The notes under the pieces: model-generated
Told to the model about the DNA's origin: nothing
The model's input: only the letters and a program-made list of their open reading frames with translations
Database searches by the model: none
DNA from: Streptomyces fumigatiscleroticus
Lineage (GTDB): Bacteria; Actinomycetota; Actinomycetes; Streptomycetales; Streptomycetaceae
Direction of reading: 5' to 3'
DNA: 64,000 nt
Assembly (NCBI RefSeq): GCF_014647975.1
Contig: NZ_BMQF01000005.1
Coordinates: 124,001 to 188,000, forward strand
Position numbers and translations under genes: made by a program
In this document: one piece after another, positions 53,906 through 63,328 of the stretch
Layout: every line of letters starts with the position of its first letter
Position numbering within the stretch: the first letter of the stretch is position 1

Positions 53906-56860
53906 TCAGCCGTCCAGCGCGGTGAGCGCCTCGCGCAGCAGGGCCGCGCGGTCGGCCGCCGTGGTGAGGTGCTCCAGGCCGAAGCCCAGCAGCACGGTGT
54001 CCTCGGTGGTGACCGCGGCGTAGGTCTGGAACAGCGTCCCGGTGCGGGTCCAGTCCTTCAGGACGGCGGGGCTGCCCGCGGGCGGCCCGGGCACGCTCCA
54101 GGCGCCCAGCGAGGTCTCGAAGCCCTCGGTCTCCCGCGCGGTGCCGCCGACGACGAGCGAGGCCTCGTCGGCGAGGACGCCGTGGCCGCCGGTGCCGGGG
54201 TCGGTGACGTAGCTGATCGAGATCTCGACCGACCGGCCGGCCCAGGCGCTCAGGTCGAAGCCCACCTCCTGCCAGCCGCTGGAGGCGCCGGTGAGGCTGT
54301 TCCACCGGCCCGTGGTGCCGGCCGCCGTGCAGCCGCCGGAGGTCACGGTCAGGTAGTGCTTCAGCCAGGGGTGCTCGCCCGCGTAGAAGCCGGCCGCGCA
54401 CTCCGCCGGTACGGCCGTGCCGGTGGCGCCGCCCTTCTCGGGCAGCGTGGTCCAGTCGTCGGACCCGGTGGTGTGCGCCTCGACCAGCACGTGGTCGTAG
54501 CCGGGCTCGGTGTCCCACAGCAGCCGGGTGCGCAGCGTGGGCGCGTCGGCCGCGGTCACACCGGTCAGGTCGACCGTACGGGTGAGCCGCTTGTAGGCGT
54601 CGTCGGTGTGCACGGCGGCGGCCATGCCGGAACCCGCGTACGGCCCGTAGGGGTTCACCGTCCCGGCGAACCGGCCCGCGCCCGCGCTCGCGAACTGCGG
54701 GTACCGCGCGGCGGGCAGTTCGTCGGAGGTGACGCTGTACGTGCCCGCCCGGTCAAGCGGGTTGCCGGGGGCGCCGGCGAGCGGGGCCGTGACGCCGTCG
54801 AGCGCGCCGGAGCCGGTGAAACCGGTGGCCCCGGGGGTCGTCGTCCGTGTGTAGGCGCCCAGGTAGTACTGGCTGAAGTCGTCGGACGGGGTGCCGTCGC
54901 CGAGGTCGACGTCGCCGCCGGCCTGCTCGCCCGCCTCGATCAGTTTGCCGCCCTCGTTGAGGAAGGCACGGAGCTGGAGCTGGGTGGCGACGCCGGGGAC
55001 ACCGGCGCCCGTGTAGTGGACGACGGTGCCGAAGTGGCCGAGCACGCCCAGCGCGTCGGGCGCGCCCTGGGTGGCGACGTCCCAGACGGCCGCCTTGCGC
55101 CCGTCGGCCTTCAGCGCGTCCACGTACGTCTGCGCCCGGGTGGCGGACGCCCCTTCCTCGGCGACGACGAGCACGTCGGCGCGGGGCCGTTCGGCCACGG
55201 TGTACGTGAAGTGCTCGCTGGAGGTGGGCTCGCCGCTCCTGGTCTCGCCGGTGAACCACACCTCGACCCGGTCGCCCGGGGCGCCGTCCTTCACCTTCGC
55301 CCGGTACTCGTCGAAGTAGAGGTTGTCCTCGCCGCCGTAGCGCTCGCCGCCCTGCCACGGCCTGAGCGCCATGTCGAGCACCCGGCCGCCGTTGACCCGG
55401 TACTTGAGCTCCTTGTCGCGCACCGACTTGCGTACCACGACGGAGACTTCCTGGTCGGCGCCGCGCGAGTACGAGGTGGAGAACGTCGCCGGGGTGAAGT
55501 CGGCGGCGTTCGGGCCCACCGAGGACGAGGGCCGGTCGGGGTGAGCGGCGGTCTCGGCGACGGAGAGCGCGAACGGCACGTTCTTCTCGAACTCCTGCCG
55601 GATCAGCCGCTCGTCGTCCGGGAAGTTGAAGACCGACAGGCAGTCGGCCGCGTTCCACTCGTCGTCGGGGTCGACGGCGGACGCGGTCTGGCAGGTCGAC
55701 ATCTCCGGGGTGAACATCGCCATGCCGTTGACGTTGGCCGCGTGGCCGTCCGCCTCGCCGTTGGTGGTGTACAGCTCGGAGGAGACCTGCGGGCGGTAGC
55801 CGGGGATCGCGCTGTTCTCCGGGGTGCCGGCCAGCGCCCTGTACAGGACGTCGTCCGGGGTGGCGGTGGCCACCTGCCAGCCGACCCCGTAGAGCAGCAG
55901 TTCGGCGGCGGAGTGGTAGTTGATGCCGTACGTGAAGCCGATCCGCTTCTCGAAGGCGTCCAGGGCCTGGGTCTCGGGCTCGGAGCCGGGGGCGGCGCCG
56001 CGGTAGGTCTGGCTGGTGGGACTGGGGGACGAACCCTCGTCGTCGTAGCCCCACTTGTAGGCGAAGTTGCGGTTGAGGTCGACGCCGTCGCCGGTGCCGA
56101 TGGCGCCGTCGCCGTTGACGTCCCGCAGGTTCTTGCGCCACAGACGGGTGTCGTCGCTTTGGAAGGTGTGGTCGTAGCCGTCGGGGTTGGCCGAGAGCAC
56201 GAACCACAGCTCGGTCGTGTCGACGATCTTCTTGATGCGCCGGTCGGTCCGGTAGTTGTCCAGGTAGTGGTGCATCAGCCGGCGGGTCATCTCCGGCGTG
56301 ATCCACTCGCGTGCGTGCTGGTTGGAGACGTACAGGACGGAGGGTTTGGAGCCGTCCCGCGACGTCTTGGCGCCCCTGGTCAACTTCAGGGCGAGGATGT
56401 CCTGGCCGTTGACCGTCTTGCCGATGGAGACGACCTTGGTGAGGTCGGGGTGCTCCTGTCCGGTGCGGACGATCTCCTCCTTCAGGCCGCCGCTGCCGCT
56501 GTACGGGCGGAAGACTCCCTCGGCGGCGTCCGCGACGCGCGCCTCGGCCCTGGTGGTGAGGGTGTGCTCGGTGAGGTCGACGCCCTGTTTCTCCAGCCGG
56601 TCGGCCTGCCGGTCGGTGAGATAGACCTCGACGGCGGCCGTGCCCTTGTCGGGCACCCGCTCGCCGAGTTCGTGGCCGTCCTGGCCGGCCGCCAGCAGCA
56701 GGGGTACCTGCTGCTTGGTGACGTCGGCGCGGAAGACCTTCACTTCCTCCGTGTCCGCGGTCGCGGAGCCTGCGGGTTGTGCATGGGCGACGGGTGCGAT
56801 GCTCGCTCCGCCGATCAGGAGCGCGCCGACAGCGAGGATCGATCTCGCTCTGTGTCTCAT
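53906..56860 (-). CDS. secreted M14-family zinc carboxypeptidase
   Basis: A 984-aa exported protein. The signal peptide (ARSILAVGALLIGGASIAPV) ends at AHA about residue 27. A propeptide-like region (about 35-120) precedes the catalytic M14 domain, with VSNQHAREWITPEM (zinc His and Glu), NPDGYDHTF, VDLNRNFAYKWG, the third zinc ligand in INYHSAAELLLYG and the general-base Glu in the later NVPFALSVAE part. After about residue 450 come accessory beta-rich domains (about 500-600), an alpha/beta domain with VLVVAEEGASATRAQTY, and an MAM/jelly-roll-like C-terminus. It likely trims peptides outside the cell as a nutrient peptidase. ATG 56860 starts directly at the signal peptide. Confidence 0.9.
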   Translation of the reverse strand: MRHRARSILAVGALLIGGASIAPVAHAQPAGSATADTEEVKVFRADVTKQQVPLLLAAGQDGHELGERVPDKGTAAVEVYLTDRQADRLEKQGVDLTEHTLTTRAEARVADAAEGVFRPYSGSGGLKEEIVRTGQEHPDLTKVVSIGKTVNGQDILALKLTRGAKTSRDGSKPSVLYVSNQHAREWITPEMTRRLMHHYLDNYRTDRRIKKIVDTTELWFVLSANPDGYDHTFQSDDTRLWRKNLRDVNGDGAIGTGDGVDLNRNFAYKWGYDDEGSSPSPTSQTYRGAAPGSEPETQALDAFEKRIGFTYGINYHSAAELLLYGVGWQVATATPDDVLYRALAGTPENSAIPGYRPQVSSELYTTNGEADGHAANVNGMAMFTPEMSTCQTASAVDPDDEWNAADCLSVFNFPDDERLIRQEFEKNVPFALSVAETAAHPDRPSSSVGPNAADFTPATFSTSYSRGADQEVSVVVRKSVRDKELKYRVNGGRVLDMALRPWQGGERYGGEDNLYFDEYRAKVKDGAPGDRVEVWFTGETRSGEPTSSEHFTYTVAERPRADVLVVAEEGASATRAQTYVDALKADGRKAAVWDVATQGAPDALGVLGHFGTVVHYTGAGVPGVATQLQLRAFLNEGGKLIEAGEQAGGDVDLGDGTPSDDFSQYYLGAYTRTTTPGATGFTGSGALDGVTAPLAGAPGNPLDRAGTYSVTSDELPAARYPQFASAGAGRFAGTVNPYGPYAGSGMAAAVHTDDAYKRLTRTVDLTGVTAADAPTLRTRLLWDTEPGYDHVLVEAHTTGSDDWTTLPEKGGATGTAVPAECAAGFYAGEHPWLKHYLTVTSGGCTAAGTTGRWNSLTGASSGWQEVGFDLSAWAGRSVEISISYVTDPGTGGHGVLADEASLVVGGTARETEGFETSLGAWSVPGPPAGSPAVLKDWTRTGTLFQTYAAVTTEDTVLLGFGLEHLTTAADRAALLREALTALDG

Positions 56861-57011
56861 GAACCCCCCTAGCGGTGGTTCGCCACGGCAGCGAACTGGT
56901 GACAGGCTCATGTCAGTCCATGATCGAGTCAAGGGCGTCTCCACGACACGCGGAACGCCGGCGCCGATCACCCAATCGGGCGCCGGCACCGGCGTATCGC
57001 TCCCTGCCTCG

Positions 57012-58001
57012 TCATCCCGCGAGATTGTCGGCCAGCTCCTCGGAGAGGTTCGCCTCCGTGCCCGGGATGCCGAGGTCGGCGGCGCGCTTGTCGGCCATGG
57101 CCAGCAGACGGCGGATCCGGCCGGCGACGGCGTCCTTGGTCAGCGGCGGATCGGCGAGCGCGCCCAGCTCCTCCAGCGAGGCCTGCTTGTGCTCCATGCG
57201 CAGACGGCCCGCGGCGGCGAGGTGCTCGGGCACGTCGTCGCCGAGGATCTCCAGGGCGCGCTGCACCCGGGCACCGGCGGCGACGGCCGCGCGCGCGGAA
57301 CGGCGCAGGTTGGCGTCGTCGAAGTTGGCCAGCCGGTTCGCCGTGGCGCGGACCTCGCGGCGCATCCGGCGCTCCTCCCAGGCCAGCACCGACTCGTGGG
57401 CGCCCAGCCGGGTGAGCAGGGCGCCGATCGCGTCGCCGTCGCGGACGACCACCCGGTCCACACCGCGCACCTCGCGGGCCTTGGCGGCGATCGACAGGCG
57501 GCGGGCGGCGCCGACCAGGGCGAGCGCGGCCTCCGGGCCCGGGCAGGTCACCTCCAGCGAGGAGGACCGGCCGGGCTCGGTGAGCGAGCCGTGCGCCAGG
57601 AACGCCCCGCGCCAGGCCGCCTCGGCGTCACAGGTGGCCCCCGAGACCACCTGCGGGGGCAGGCCGCGGATCGGGCGGCCCCGGCCGTCCACCAGACCGG
57701 TCTGGCGGGCCAGCTGGTCGCCGCCCGCGACGACCCGCACGACATAGCGCGAGCCGCGGCGCAGGCCGCCCGGCGCCATCACGATCAGCTCCGAGCTGTG
57801 GCCGAAGATCTCCAGAATGTCCCGCTTCAGACGACGGGCCGCCATCGCGGTGTCCAGCTCGGCCTCGATCACGATGCGCCCGCTCACCAGATGAAGGCCG
57901 CCGGCGAACCGCAGGATGGCGGAGACCTCCGCCTTCCTGCAGCAGGTCCGGGTGACGGGGAGCCGGGAGATCTCGTCCTTCACCGCTGCCGTCATCGCCA
58001 T
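57012..58001 (-). CDS. whiA: sporulation regulator WhiA
   Basis: A 329-aa protein of the WhiA family. The N-terminal part (about 1-220) is a degenerate LAGLIDADG homing-endonuclease-like fold ([40 protein letters not shown]). The C-terminal helix-turn-helix includes [20 protein letters not shown] and [16 protein letters not shown]. In Streptomyces WhiA works with WhiB to switch on septation genes in aerial hyphae. The start at 58001 ([10 protein letters not shown]) or at 57995 (MTAAVKDE, giving an exact ATGA overlap with yvcK) are both possible. Confidence 0.97.
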   Translation of the reverse strand: MAMTAAVKDEISRLPVTRTCCRKAEVSAILRFAGGLHLVSGRIVIEAELDTAMAARRLKRDILEIFGHSSELIVMAPGGLRRGSRYVVRVVAGGDQLARQTGLVDGRGRPIRGLPPQVVSGATCDAEAAWRGAFLAHGSLTEPGRSSSLEVTCPGPEAALALVGAARRLSIAAKAREVRGVDRVVVRDGDAIGALLTRLGAHESVLAWEERRMRREVRATANRLANFDDANLRRSARAAVAAGARVQRALEILGDDVPEHLAAAGRLRMEHKQASLEELGALADPPLTKDAVAGRIRRLLAMADKRAADLGIPGTEANLSEELADNLAG

Positions 58002-59059
58002 GGGCCGATCCTTCCATGCATCCGAAAAATACGGTCGTACGCGGCGGCCAACAGCTCCGGGTCGTGCCGGGGGCTTCCGTCGGTCCGGGCCACCGGCGCC
58101 AGCTCCACCGCGGCGCCGAACCGCTTGGCGGCCTCGGTGAGCGAGTCGCGGTCGGGCACGGCGGCCTCGTCGGCCAGCACCACGTCCAGGGCGAGTTTAG
58201 GGGCGTGTCGTCCCAAAACCTCCAAATGACGCTGCGGGGAGAAGCCCTCGGTTTCTCCGGGCTGCGGGGCGAGGTTCAGCGAGAGTACCCGGCGCGCCCT
58301 GGTCTCCATGAGGGCGTCCAGCAGTTCGGGCACGAGCAGGTGCGGGATGACCGAGGAGAACCAGGATCCGGGGCCGAGCACCACCCAGTCCGCGTCGAGG
58401 ACGGCCTCGACCGCCTCGGGGACGGCGGGCGGGTCGTGCGGCACGAGGTGCACGGACTGCACCTCGCCCGGGGTCAGTGCCACGGTGGCCTGGCCGCGGA
58501 CGGTGTCCACGTCGTCGGGCCGGTCCGGGTCGTGGCCCCGGACCAGGGCCTGGAGCTCCAGCGGCACGGCGGACATGGGCAGCACGCGCCCGTGCGCGCC
58601 CAGCAGCTTGCCGACCAGGTCAAGGGCCTGGACATGGTCGCCGAGCTGCTCCCACAGGGCGACGATCAGCAGATTGCCGACCGCGTGCTCGTGCAGGTCG
58701 CCCTGGGACTGGAAGCGGTGCTGGATGACGCGGGCCCAGGTCTGGCCCCAGTCGTCGTCGCCGCAGAGCGCGGCCAGCGCCTTGCGCAGATCGCCGGGCG
58801 GGAGCACGCCCAGCTCGTCACGGAGGCGCCCGCTGGAGCCACCGTCGTCGGCCACGGTGACCACGGCGGTGAGGTCGCCGGTGATCCGGCGCAGCGCGGC
58901 GAGCGAGGCGGACAGGCCCATGCCGCCGCCGAGGGCGACGACCTTGGGCTGGGCGCCCCGGCGGCGCGGCTTGCCACCGCGGGACTCGACGGGCCGGCCG
59001 CCGCGCCCCTCGGGCACCACCCGGCGCAGCCGGCTCAGCCGCGGAGTACGTCCTGTCAT
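57992..59059 (-). CDS. yvcK: YvcK/CofD-like protein (gluconeogenesis factor)
   Basis: A 355-aa protein. After a basic N-terminal tail of about 37 residues comes the CofD-like Rossmann domain: [20 protein letters not shown] (about 39-58), [40 protein letters not shown] and [20 protein letters not shown]. Members bind UDP-sugars and affect cell-wall synthesis and growth on gluconeogenic carbon. It overlaps rapZ upstream (ATGA) and whiA downstream, in the conserved uvrC-rapZ-yvcK-whiA order. Confidence 0.95.
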   Translation of the reverse strand: MTGRTPRLSRLRRVVPEGRGGRPVESRGGKPRRRGAQPKVVALGGGMGLSASLAALRRITGDLTAVVTVADDGGSSGRLRDELGVLPPGDLRKALAALCGDDDWGQTWARVIQHRFQSQGDLHEHAVGNLLIVALWEQLGDHVQALDLVGKLLGAHGRVLPMSAVPLELQALVRGHDPDRPDDVDTVRGQATVALTPGEVQSVHLVPHDPPAVPEAVEAVLDADWVVLGPGSWFSSVIPHLLVPELLDALMETRARRVLSLNLAPQPGETEGFSPQRHLEVLGRHAPKLALDVVLADEAAVPDRDSLTEAAKRFGAAVELAPVARTDGSPRHDPELLAAAYDRIFRMHGRIGPWR

Positions 59060-60072
59060 TCGCGTCCCATGTCCCGGTGTACGACCACCGTCTCCACACC
59101 CTCGGCGGCGAGCCGGGCGGCGAGCTTCTCCGACATGGCGACGGAGCGGTGCTTGCCGCCGGTGCAGCCGACGGCGATGGTCACATAGCGCTTGCCCTCA
59201 CGACGGTAGCCCGCGGCAACGAGCTGGAGCAGCTCGGCGTACCGGTCGAGGAACTCCTTGGCACCCGGCTGGTTGAAGACGTACGCCGCCACCTCCTCGT
59301 TCAGACCGGTGAACGGGCGCAGCTCCGGGACCCAGTGCGGGTTGGGCAGGAACCGCATGTCCACGACCAGGTCGGCGTCGACCGGGAGGCCGTACTTGAA
59401 GCCGAAGGACATGACGGTGGCCCGCAGCTCGGGCTCCTCCTCACCGGCGAACTGGGCGTCCATCTTGGCGCGCAGCTCGTGCACGTTGAGGCTGGAGGTG
59501 TCGATCACCAGGTCGGCGTCGCCGCGCAGCTCACGCAGCAGCTCGCGCTCGGCGGCGATGCCGTCGACGATGCGGCCGTCGCCCTGGAGGGGATGCGGGC
59601 GGCGCACCGACTCGAAGCGGCGCACCAGGGCCTCGTCGGAGGACTCCAGGAAGACGATCCGCCGGGTCACTCCCCGGGTGTCGAGGTCGGCGAGGGACTC
59701 GCGGAGGTTGTCGAAGAAGCGCCGGCCGCGGACGTCGACGACGACCGCGATTCTGGCCACGTTCCCCTGGGAGCGGGCGCCGAGCTCCACCATGGTGGGG
59801 ATCAGCGCGGGCGGCAGGTTGTCCACGACGAACCAGCCGAGGTCCTCCAGACACTTGGCGGCCGTCGAGCGGCCGGCCCCGGACATGCCGGAGATGATCA
59901 CCAGCTCGGGGATGGCAGCGTCGGGGATGCCGGCTGTGTCCTTGCCCGTACTCACCTGTGCTCCGTTGTCCTGACGGTCGTCCCGGCGCCCGTCCTGCCG
60001 GGCACCATTGTCGCCCGTGTTCCTGTGCGAGGGATCTCGCTGTGCTGTGGGCCGCTCGTCGTGCTCGGTCAT
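59056..60072 (-). CDS. rapZ: RNase adapter protein RapZ (nucleotide-binding)
   Basis: A 338-aa protein. An acidic/charged N-terminal extension of about 55 residues precedes the P-loop [20 protein letters not shown] (about 60-79). Then come [41 protein letters not shown] and the C-terminal domain [20 protein letters not shown] and [17 protein letters not shown]. In enterobacteria RapZ senses glucosamine-6-phosphate and presents small RNA to RNase E; in actinobacteria the role is open. It is coupled by ATGA to uvrC and yvcK. Confidence 0.95.
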   Translation of the reverse strand: MTEHDERPTAQRDPSHRNTGDNGARQDGRRDDRQDNGAQVSTGKDTAGIPDAAIPELVIISGMSGAGRSTAAKCLEDLGWFVVDNLPPALIPTMVELGARSQGNVARIAVVVDVRGRRFFDNLRESLADLDTRGVTRRIVFLESSDEALVRRFESVRRPHPLQGDGRIVDGIAAERELLRELRGDADLVIDTSSLNVHELRAKMDAQFAGEEEPELRATVMSFGFKYGLPVDADLVVDMRFLPNPHWVPELRPFTGLNEEVAAYVFNQPGAKEFLDRYAELLQLVAAGYRREGKRYVTIAVGCTGGKHRSVAMSEKLAARLAAEGVETVVVHRDMGRE

Positions 60073-62171
60073 CTCTCCTGCCCCCGTCGTTCGTCGGGAG
60101 CGCCCGTGGACACGGGCTCTCCCGGGGCGTCCGCCGTCGTCGCGGGTGCCCCGTCGTCGTCTTCGATGATCTCTCCGGTCGCCGTGTTCACGGCGGGTGC
60201 GGCCGGTGTCGCGCGGGCGAAGGCCGCGACGACGGTCTCGGCCGTCTTCCGGCCTATGCCGGGCACCTCGCAGATCTGGTCGATCGTGGCGGCCCGCAGC
60301 TTCTTCACGGAGCCGAAGTGCTTGATCAACGCCTGTTTGCGGGTCTCGCCCAGGCCGGGCACGTCGTCCAGCGGGCTGGAACGGAACCGCTTGGCGCGCT
60401 TGCTGCGCTGGTAGGTGATGGCGAAGCGGTGGGCCTCGTCACGGACGCGCTGGAGCAGATACAGGCCCTCGCTGGTGCGGGGCAGGACCACCGGGTCGTC
60501 CTCGCCGGGCAGCCAGACCTCCTCCAGGCGCTTGGCGAGACCGCACACGGCGATGTCGTCGATGCCCAGCTCGTCCAGGGCCCGCTGGGCGGCCGCGACC
60601 TGCGGCTGCCCGCCGTCGACGACGACGAGCTGCGGCGGGTAGGCGAACCGCTTCGGCCGGCCGTCGTCCTCGGTGAGCGTGCTGGCGACGGCGTCGACGG
60701 GAGCGCCCGCGAGGCCGTCGGGGGTGCCGTCGGCGGCGGGGTCCTCGCCGTCGGCCCACTCCCCCGTTCTCTCCTTCTCGGCGAGATAGCGCCGGAAGCG
60801 GCGGGTGATCACCTCGTGCATGGAACGGACGTCGTCCTGGCCGCTGAAGCCCTTGATCTGGAAACGGCGGTACTCGCTCTTGCGGGCCAGCCCGTCCTCG
60901 AAGACGACCATGGAGGCCACCACGTCGTCGCCCTGGAGATGCGAGATGTCGTAGCACTCGACGCGGAGCGGGGCGCTGTCGAGGCCGAGGGCCTCGGCGA
61001 TCTCCTCCAGGGCGCGGGAGCGGGTGGTCAGGTCGGAGGCGCGCTTGGTCTTGTGCAGGGCGAGCGCCTGCTGGGCGTTGCGCTGGACGGTCTCCATGAG
61101 GGCCTTCTTGTCGCCGCGCTGCGGGATGCGCAGCGACACGCCCGAGCCGCGGCGGCCGGTCAGCCACTGCTGGACCGGCTCCACCGGGTCGGGCAGGGCC
61201 GGGACGAGGACCTCCTTGGGGACGGCGTCGCCCGTCTCCTCGCCGTACAGCTGTTGCAGGGCGTGCTCCACGAGGGCGCCGGTGGTGACCTCCTCCACCT
61301 TGTCGGTCACCCAGCCGCGCTGGCCGCGGACGCGTCCGCCGCGGACGTGGAAGATCTGCACGGCTGCCTCCAGCTCGTCCTCCGCGACGGCGATCAGGTC
61401 GGCGTCGGTCGCGTCGGCGAGCACGACCGCGTTCTTCTCCATGGCCTTCTTCAGGGCCTCGATGTCGTCGCGCAGACGGGCCGCCCGCTCGTACTCCATC
61501 TCCTCGGCCGCCTCGGCCATCTGCTTCTCCAGGCGGCGCAGATAGGTGCCCGTGCGGCCGGCCATGAAGTCGCAGAACTCGTCGGCCAGGTCCCAGTGGT
61601 CGTCGGGGGAGATCCGGCCGACGCAGGGCGCGGAGCACTTGCCGATGTAGCCGAGCAGGCAGGGACGGCCGGTGCGGGCGGCGTTCTTGAAGACGCCGGC
61701 CGAGCAGGTGCGCACCGGGAAGACGCGGAGCAGCAGGTCGACGGTGTCCCTGATGGCCCACGCGTGCGCGTACGGGCCGAAGTAACGCACGCCCTTCTTC
61801 TTGTGGCCGCGCATCACCTGCACGCGCGGGAACTCCTCGTTCATCGTCACCGCGAGGTAGGGGTAGCTCTTGTCGTCGCGGTACTTGACGTTGAACCGGG
61901 GGTCGTACTCCTTGATCCAGGAGTACTCCAGCTGGAGCGCCTCGACCTCCGTGGACACCACCGTCCACTCCACCGACGCGGCCGTGGTGACCATGGTGCG
62001 GGTGCGCGGGTGGAGGTTGGCCAGGTCCTGGAAGTAGTTGGCCAGGCGCTGGCGCAGGCTCTTCGCCTTTCCGACGTAGATCACCCGGCGGTGCTCGTCA
62101 CGGAACCTGTAGACCCCGGGCGAGTCCGGGATCTCACCCGGCCTGGGGCGGTAGCTGGAGGGGTCGGCCAT
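60069..62171 (-). CDS. uvrC: excinuclease ABC subunit C
   Basis: A 700-aa nuclease. The N-terminal GIY-YIG domain ([20 protein letters not shown], residues 15-34) makes the 3' incision. A UvrB-binding helix pair follows near residue 205-240 ([20 protein letters not shown]). The RNase H-like C-terminal nuclease domain ([38 protein letters not shown]) and the tandem helix-hairpin-helix ([37 protein letters not shown]) complete it. The cluster ligands [20 protein letters not shown] and CSAPCVG are present. An extra segment near residue 460-490 ([12 protein letters not shown]) is a lineage insertion. First gene of the whiA operon. Confidence 0.97.
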   Translation of the reverse strand: MADPSSYRPRPGEIPDSPGVYRFRDEHRRVIYVGKAKSLRQRLANYFQDLANLHPRTRTMVTTAASVEWTVVSTEVEALQLEYSWIKEYDPRFNVKYRDDKSYPYLAVTMNEEFPRVQVMRGHKKKGVRYFGPYAHAWAIRDTVDLLLRVFPVRTCSAGVFKNAARTGRPCLLGYIGKCSAPCVGRISPDDHWDLADEFCDFMAGRTGTYLRRLEKQMAEAAEEMEYERAARLRDDIEALKKAMEKNAVVLADATDADLIAVAEDELEAAVQIFHVRGGRVRGQRGWVTDKVEEVTTGALVEHALQQLYGEETGDAVPKEVLVPALPDPVEPVQQWLTGRRGSGVSLRIPQRGDKKALMETVQRNAQQALALHKTKRASDLTTRSRALEEIAEALGLDSAPLRVECYDISHLQGDDVVASMVVFEDGLARKSEYRRFQIKGFSGQDDVRSMHEVITRRFRRYLAEKERTGEWADGEDPAADGTPDGLAGAPVDAVASTLTEDDGRPKRFAYPPQLVVVDGGQPQVAAAQRALDELGIDDIAVCGLAKRLEEVWLPGEDDPVVLPRTSEGLYLLQRVRDEAHRFAITYQRSKRAKRFRSSPLDDVPGLGETRKQALIKHFGSVKKLRAATIDQICEVPGIGRKTAETVVAAFARATPAAPAVNTATGEIIEDDDGAPATTADAPGEPVSTGAPDERRGQER

Positions 62172-62210
62172 GACTCACACCCTACTGGCGCGGACCGACA
62201 GTCCGGCGGG

Positions 62211-62282
62211 CCTGTGGACAACGGCCGCGGGGCCCTGTGGAGGACGGCCGCGGGATCTCGTGGACGACGTCCGCGGGGTCTC
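62211..62282. repeat. 23-bp tandem repeat next to the uvrC start
   Basis: Units CCTGTGGACAACGGCCGCGG+GGC at 62211-62233, 62234-62256 and 62257-62279, each with two to five changes, begin only 40 bp upstream of the uvrC start codon. They probably overlap its promoter or leader. Confidence 0.85.
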
Positions 62283-62369
62283 GTGGAGCGTGCCCGCCCA
62301 GGTGGGCGCAACGGGTGAACGGCCAGGGCAGCGGCTCGGCCGTGCACCGTTCCCCGCCGAGGGCGGAAG

Positions 62370-62960
62370 CGCCCAGGACACCTGGCGCCCGCCGCCCGGC
62401 GACGCCCGGGGCATTCCGGCAGGGGGCCCGCCGACGCCCGGCACCGGCAACCGGCGCCGCATCACCCACCCGGGTCCAGCCCCCAGCGGACGGCCGCCGC
62501 TGCGAGCACCTGCCGGACGCCCAGAGCATCGGGGCCACCGGTCGGCGACACCCGGGGCATCCCGGCGGGTGCCCGCCGGCGCCCGGCTCCGGCAGCCGGC
62601 GCCGCATCACCCGCCCGATCCCCCGTCCAGCGGACGGCTGCCCACCCGGGCACCTGTCGGACGCCCAGAGCATCGGGGCCACCGGTCGGCGACACCCGGG
62701 GCATCCCGGCGGGTGCCCGCCGGCGCCCGGCTCCGGCAGCCGGCGCCGCATCACCCGCCCGATCCCCCGTCCAGCGGACGGCTGCCCACCCGGGCACCTG
62801 CCGGACGCCCAGAGCATCGGGGCCACCGCCCGGCGACGCCCGGGGCATCCCGGCAGGGGGCCCGCCGACGCCCGGCACCGGCAACCGGCGCCGCATCACC
62901 CACCCGGGTCCAGCCCCCAGCGGACGGCCGCCGCTGCGAGCACCTGCCGGACGCCCGGGG
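62370..62960. repeat. 144-bp tandem repeat, about four units
   Basis: GACGCCCAGAGCATCGGGGC recurs at 62516, 62660 and 62804 (exactly 144 bp apart), and as GACGCCCGGGGCATCGGGCC at 62950. The two central units are almost identical. The two outer units share a variant (GGCACCGGCAACCGGCGCCG), so the array is arranged A-B-B-A. Noncoding by appearance. Confidence 0.9.
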
Positions 62961-62975
62961 CATCGGGCCCACCGG

Positions 62976-63035
62976 CCCCGCCGTGACGGCCCGTCGGCCC
63001 CGCCGTGACGGCCCGTCGGCCCCGCCGTGACGGCG
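62976..63035. repeat. 22-bp tandem repeat
   Basis: CCCCGCCGTGACGGCCCGTC+GG at 62976-62997 and 62998-63019, with a partial third copy, directly after the 144-bp array. Confidence 0.88.
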
Positions 63036-63328
63036 CGGGGGAAGGGATCCGCGGGCGGTGGAAGGGCCCGGGCGGGCCGGACCGGCAGGAGGCCGCCGTG
63101 TGCGCGCCGCCCGCGGGGCCGTGGGTCCGGTCTCGGCCAGGTCTGCGCCGGGCTCGGGCATCAGGTGTTGTCGGGGCTTGGTCAACACGCTTCAATGCGG
63201 AAGAACTCGGGGCCCTGAACGGCGGCGTACGGATGTGAAGACGCCTGAGCGCCGCGCCGGGGGCGGCCCCGGTCGAGCCACACGAACGGTCTGACCAGCC
63301 GTCGTGAACTTCACAGAAAGGCCCCTGC

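Larger units (their letters stand above)
62172..63328. other. 1.16-kb divergent intergenic region filled with tandem repeats
   Basis: Between uvrC and the XRE-like gene no credible gene is seen; open frames exist only because the repeats have a period divisible by three. It holds three separate arrays (listed next). About 63176-63300 there is ordinary, less repetitive sequence that should contain the promoter of the XRE-like gene. Confidence 0.7.

Noticed and set aside
62370..62960. Possible CRISPR array.
   Set aside because: Units are contiguous 144-bp tandem copies without short palindromic repeats separated by unique spacers, and no cas genes are present.
62170..63030. Open frames on both strands through the 144-bp repeats, encoding 48-residue repeat proteins.
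   Set aside because: All frames stay open because 144 is divisible by three. The products are Pro/Arg/Ala low-complexity, and no ribosome binding site or homology is apparent.
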